A stretch of DNA of 12,098 bases from Neocallimastix lanati (nom. inval.) (lineage: Eukaryota > Neocallimastigomycota > Neocallimastigomycetes > Neocallimastigales > Neocallimastigaceae): the NCBI GenBank assembly GCA_016946835.1, contig JACVTC010000682.1, positions 1 to 12,098 of the forward strand, in the 5' to 3' direction. Below are positions 9,706 through 12,098 of this stretch, one piece after another. The translations under genes were made by a program, and so were the position numbers. The notes under the pieces are model-generated. The model made no database searches. It had not been told where the DNA came from and was given only the letters and a program-made list of their open reading frames with translations. Position 1 is the stretch's first letter. The number at the start of each line of letters is the position of its first letter.

Positions 9706-9936
9706 CATATTATAATAATCATTTCTATTAATTATTTATATTTATTTTATTACTATTTAATTATAAATATAAACATATATATATATAAACCTTTAATGAT
9801 AAATTAACAGCTTGCTCATAAAGTTTCATTTCACTATAAATATACACACATGCATGTATAATTCCATATTGAGTACATATTCTTAAAGCATATTGTAAAT
9901 CATAATAAGCTGGTTTATTCTAAAATTATTTTTTTA

Positions 9937-9983
<47 letters not shown>

Positions 9984-10367
9984 GAATATTTAATAAGTTT
10001 TTTTTTTTTAAAAAAAAAAATGTAATAATAATAATAATAATAAAGTAAATCAATATAAAAATAACCTCGTGTATAAGAAATTCTAAAAGTTCACTACAAT
10101 CTTCATTAGTTGATTGCTTAGCATATAAAGATAATAAATAATTATGTATAGTTACATCTGTATTGTGAAGATTTTGAATAACATAATTTAGGTATCTTAT
10201 AGCTTGATTCTATTTTTTTTTTTTTTTTTTTTGTATATATTTGTTTATTAATATATTATAAAAAAAAGAAATAATAATAATAATAATATTAATATTAATT
10301 TATATAAATTTATTACTACTTTTTTATTATATAAATTTAAAGTTAAAACAACAACAACAACAACAAC

Positions 10368-10406
<39 letters not shown>

Positions 10407-11246
10407 ATAATAATAACCTTTCCTTCAATTCCTTCTTTTCCAAAACTTTTTTGTGGGTCATATTTTAATAAAGAAGGAATTAAATGTCTTGGATTAAGTT
10501 TGGGTTCATGAATCCACATATTTACAGTTTCATATGGCATACATTTCATAAGAACTGGAGAGAACTTATAATATAAATCAAGTGAACTCTTTTAAAATAT
10601 AAATTTATTTTAATAATTGTTAATTAAAAAAAAATTACAATATTTAAAAATAATAAAATTTTAAAATATCAAATTATAAATATAAAATATTAAATAATAA
10701 TTATTACTAAATAAATATTTATAAATACATAAATAAAACATAAAATATATTACTTGTTTCTTTAAAATATTAATAGCTTTTTCATATTCTTTTTCCTGAA
10801 TATAATAAACAAGCATACGTTCATAATCTTTTACTAATTCTGAAAATATTAAAAGTTCTTCAGTTCTGCCATGACTTGAAATAATTTGATAAACAGCTTT
10901 TTTATCTAAATGATCCTTTATAATATTTATTTAAAAAATTAACTTTAATTAATATATCTTTATTTTTATTTATTTATTTATTTATTTATCTATCTATTTA
11001 TTTTTTTTTTTTTTTTAACTCTTGTTTTATTTATAAATAAGAAAACAAGAATAAATAAATTACTATAAATTATATATTTAAATTTAAAATAATAATAATA
11101 ATATATAAAATAAAAAATAATAATAATATAAAAAAAAATAAAATAATACTAATAAATTAAAAATAATAATAAAAAAAAATTAAAAAATAATAAAAATAAT
11201 AAAAATAATAATAATAAAAAATAATAATAATAAAAAAAATAATAAT

Positions 11247-11300
<54 letters not shown>

Positions 11301-12098
11301 TAAAAATTAAAAATTAAAAATTAAAAATTAAAAATTAAAAAATGAAAATAAAAGTTATTTACTTTATTAGTATACATAAAAGATTTAAATTCATCTTGAA
11401 TCATTTTTTTATCTTCTTCTAACATTGTAATTTGATTTTTTGAAGTATCTAATTTTTCTTTAGAAGCATCTTGTAATTTTTGTTGTAAATCATAAGCTAA
11501 TTTTTCATCTTCAATTTTATCAGTTATTTGATTTAATTTATTTATAAATATTTCAACAAGCCATGTACAAATAAGTTTCTTTTGTAAAATATCCTATATT
11601 TTAAAATATATTATTAATATTAAATTATAATTAATTCATAGTAAATAAATATATACATAATAAATAGATAAAATGTTTTAATAAAATTAATTAAATATTA
11701 TTTATTTAGTAACAATTTACTTGTTTTTTTAATTTTTCTAATTTTTTTAATAAATAGATACGTAATGCATCATTTTCATTTTTATTAATAAAACGTAATA
11801 CAATCTCTTCAAATGATATAGAATGAATTTGTGCGAAATATTCAGCAGAAAGATTATAACGTTGTTGAGAATAATAATAATCTGCTTGTGAAGTTAAAAC
11901 TTTATCTTTTTGTGATTCATTCTATAGTAATAATAATAGAAATATAAAATTAAAATAATAATTAATATCATAATAAAAATATAACAATAAAAAATATATA
12001 TACATAATAAAAAATAAAATATAATATATATATGTATAATAAAATTAATATTATTATAAATTTTATTATAATAAAATAAATAAATAAACAAACCTTAG
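8099..12098 (-). CDS. VPS18: VPS18 (Pep3), HOPS/CORVET tethering subunit with C-terminal RING; N-terminal part outside window
   Basis: VPS18 is a core subunit of the HOPS and CORVET complexes, which tether endosomes and vacuoles before SNARE-driven fusion. Minus-strand exons are 12098-12094 (fragment), 11921-11721, 11593-11363, 10915-10754, 10588-10418, 10209-10066, 9919-9791, 9670-9550, 9444-9353, 9237-9117, 8918-8801, 8653-8381 and 8224-8099 (stop TAA 8099-8101). All have GT-AG introns of 105-447 bp in phase 0 or 2. Family motifs appear in order: SFEEIVLRFI, ALRIYLLKKLEKLK, TWLVEIFINKLN, IISSHGRTEE, YYKFSPVLMKCMPYETV, HLIPSLLKY, AIRYLNYVI, HNYLLSLYA, YYDLQYALRIC, LRKKLWINIVKYVIEE and LLKISDILPFFPDFV. 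The RING-H2 ligands are CRIC, then CQHLFHADC, then CPLC after a linker of about 100 residues. It ends in SIDLPFLD and ELIASWEI. About 630 codons are present of a usual 950-1000; the beta-propeller region lies off the right edge. Single-base breaks occur at 9638-9642, 9369-9373 and 9126-9127. Confidence 0.95.
8231..8277. repeat. (ATT)n repeat in the last VPS18 intron
   Basis: About fifteen ATT units lie within the intron 8380-8225, immediately before the acceptor of the final exon. On the transcribed strand it reads as AAT repeats followed by TTTTAG, so it replaces the usual pyrimidine tract. Confidence 0.9.
9679..9705. repeat. A27 homopolymer in VPS18 intron
   Basis: In the intron between exons 9919-9791 and 9670-9550, the run reads as U27 on the transcript, followed by seven A and the AG acceptor at 9672-9671. 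Here it does form a strong polypyrimidine tract close to the acceptor. Confidence 0.85.
10347..10403. repeat. Compound (AAC)n(AAT)n microsatellite in VPS18 intron
   Basis: About seven AAC/CAA units pass into about eleven AAT units inside the intron 10417-10210. On the minus strand this is open and would read as a run of Leu if the upstream exon were extended through its donor at 10417. Splicing removes it, because the following exon resumes in phase with the family sequence. Confidence 0.85.
11248..11341. repeat. AAT repeat followed by six tandem TTAAAAA heptamers
   Basis: An AAT run to 11300 is followed by six exact copies of the 7-base unit TTAAAAA (11300-11341). Both lie in the largest VPS18 intron (11362-10916), with the heptamers beginning only about 20 bases from the GTAAAT donor. 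Heptamer tandem repeats are not seen elsewhere in the window. Confidence 0.85.

Noticed and set aside
10343-10417. Poly-Leu C-terminal extension of a minus-strand frame
   Set aside because: It is read-through of the AAC/AAT microsatellite in a VPS18 intron; a GTTATT donor at 10417 and the in-phase next exon at 10209 remove it.
11922-12091. Minus-strand 65-codon hydrophobic Tyr/Ile-rich frame
   Set aside because: It lies almost entirely inside a VPS18 intron (12093-11922) and consists of AT-rich codons with no family resemblance.
1-12098. tRNA, rRNA, CRISPR array, insertion sequence or transposon
   Set aside because: No cloverleaf-like box sequences, no regularly spaced unique-spacer repeats, no terminal inverted repeats and no transposase or reverse transcriptase motifs were seen.
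1-12098. Plasmodium or Dictyostelium origin
   Set aside because: Composition alone would fit, but the TACTAAT branch points, the very intron-dense VPS18 and the fungal-style YSTSS presequence favour an AT-rich early fungus; not excluded.

Overview
This is eukaryotic nuclear DNA of extreme A+T content. It carries long A/T homopolymers, ATT, ATTT and AT microsatellites, and genes broken by short GT-AG introns. Several introns have a TACTAAT-like branch point. The two recognisable proteins are a PDP/Ptc5-type PP2C phosphatase with a fungal-looking presequence ending in KKYYSTSS, and an intron-dense VPS18. Together these fit best with an early-diverging, AT-rich fungus; the anaerobic gut fungi (Neocallimastigomycota) are my first guess. 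That is inference from composition and gene structure, not from a database match. Dictyostelids and Plasmodium are less likely, because 12 introns in about two thirds of a VPS18 gene would be unusual there.

Layout, left to right. Positions 1-106 hold the Asn/Tyr-rich 3' end of a plus-strand gene. Everything else recognisable is on the minus strand. 684-1100 is a cryptic two-exon gene for an 83-residue protein with one membrane helix, which single-exon ORF calling misses. 1300-3140 is a multi-exon gene of unknown function encoding an acidic, Ser/Asn-rich protein with a coiled-coil-like C-terminus. 4475-7080 is a three-exon mitochondrial-type (or hydrogenosomal-type) PP2C phosphatase. 8099-12098 holds thirteen exons of VPS18, the HOPS/CORVET tethering subunit with a C-terminal RING; its 5' end lies beyond the right edge. 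The gaps between genes (107-683, 3141-4474, 7081-8098) are simple-sequence DNA with no gene I can support.

The genes do not form a pathway. One serves organelle carbon metabolism or signalling, one serves endolysosomal tethering, and the others are unassigned. A shared oddity is that the minus-strand genes from 1300 rightwards carry about seven single-base frame breaks, mostly in short homopolymers, while splice sites and catalytic residues stay intact. I read these mainly as sequence or assembly indels. One (AAA followed by TAA near 1901) and one (a possible 25-nt intron near 6780) deserve a check for biological explanations.
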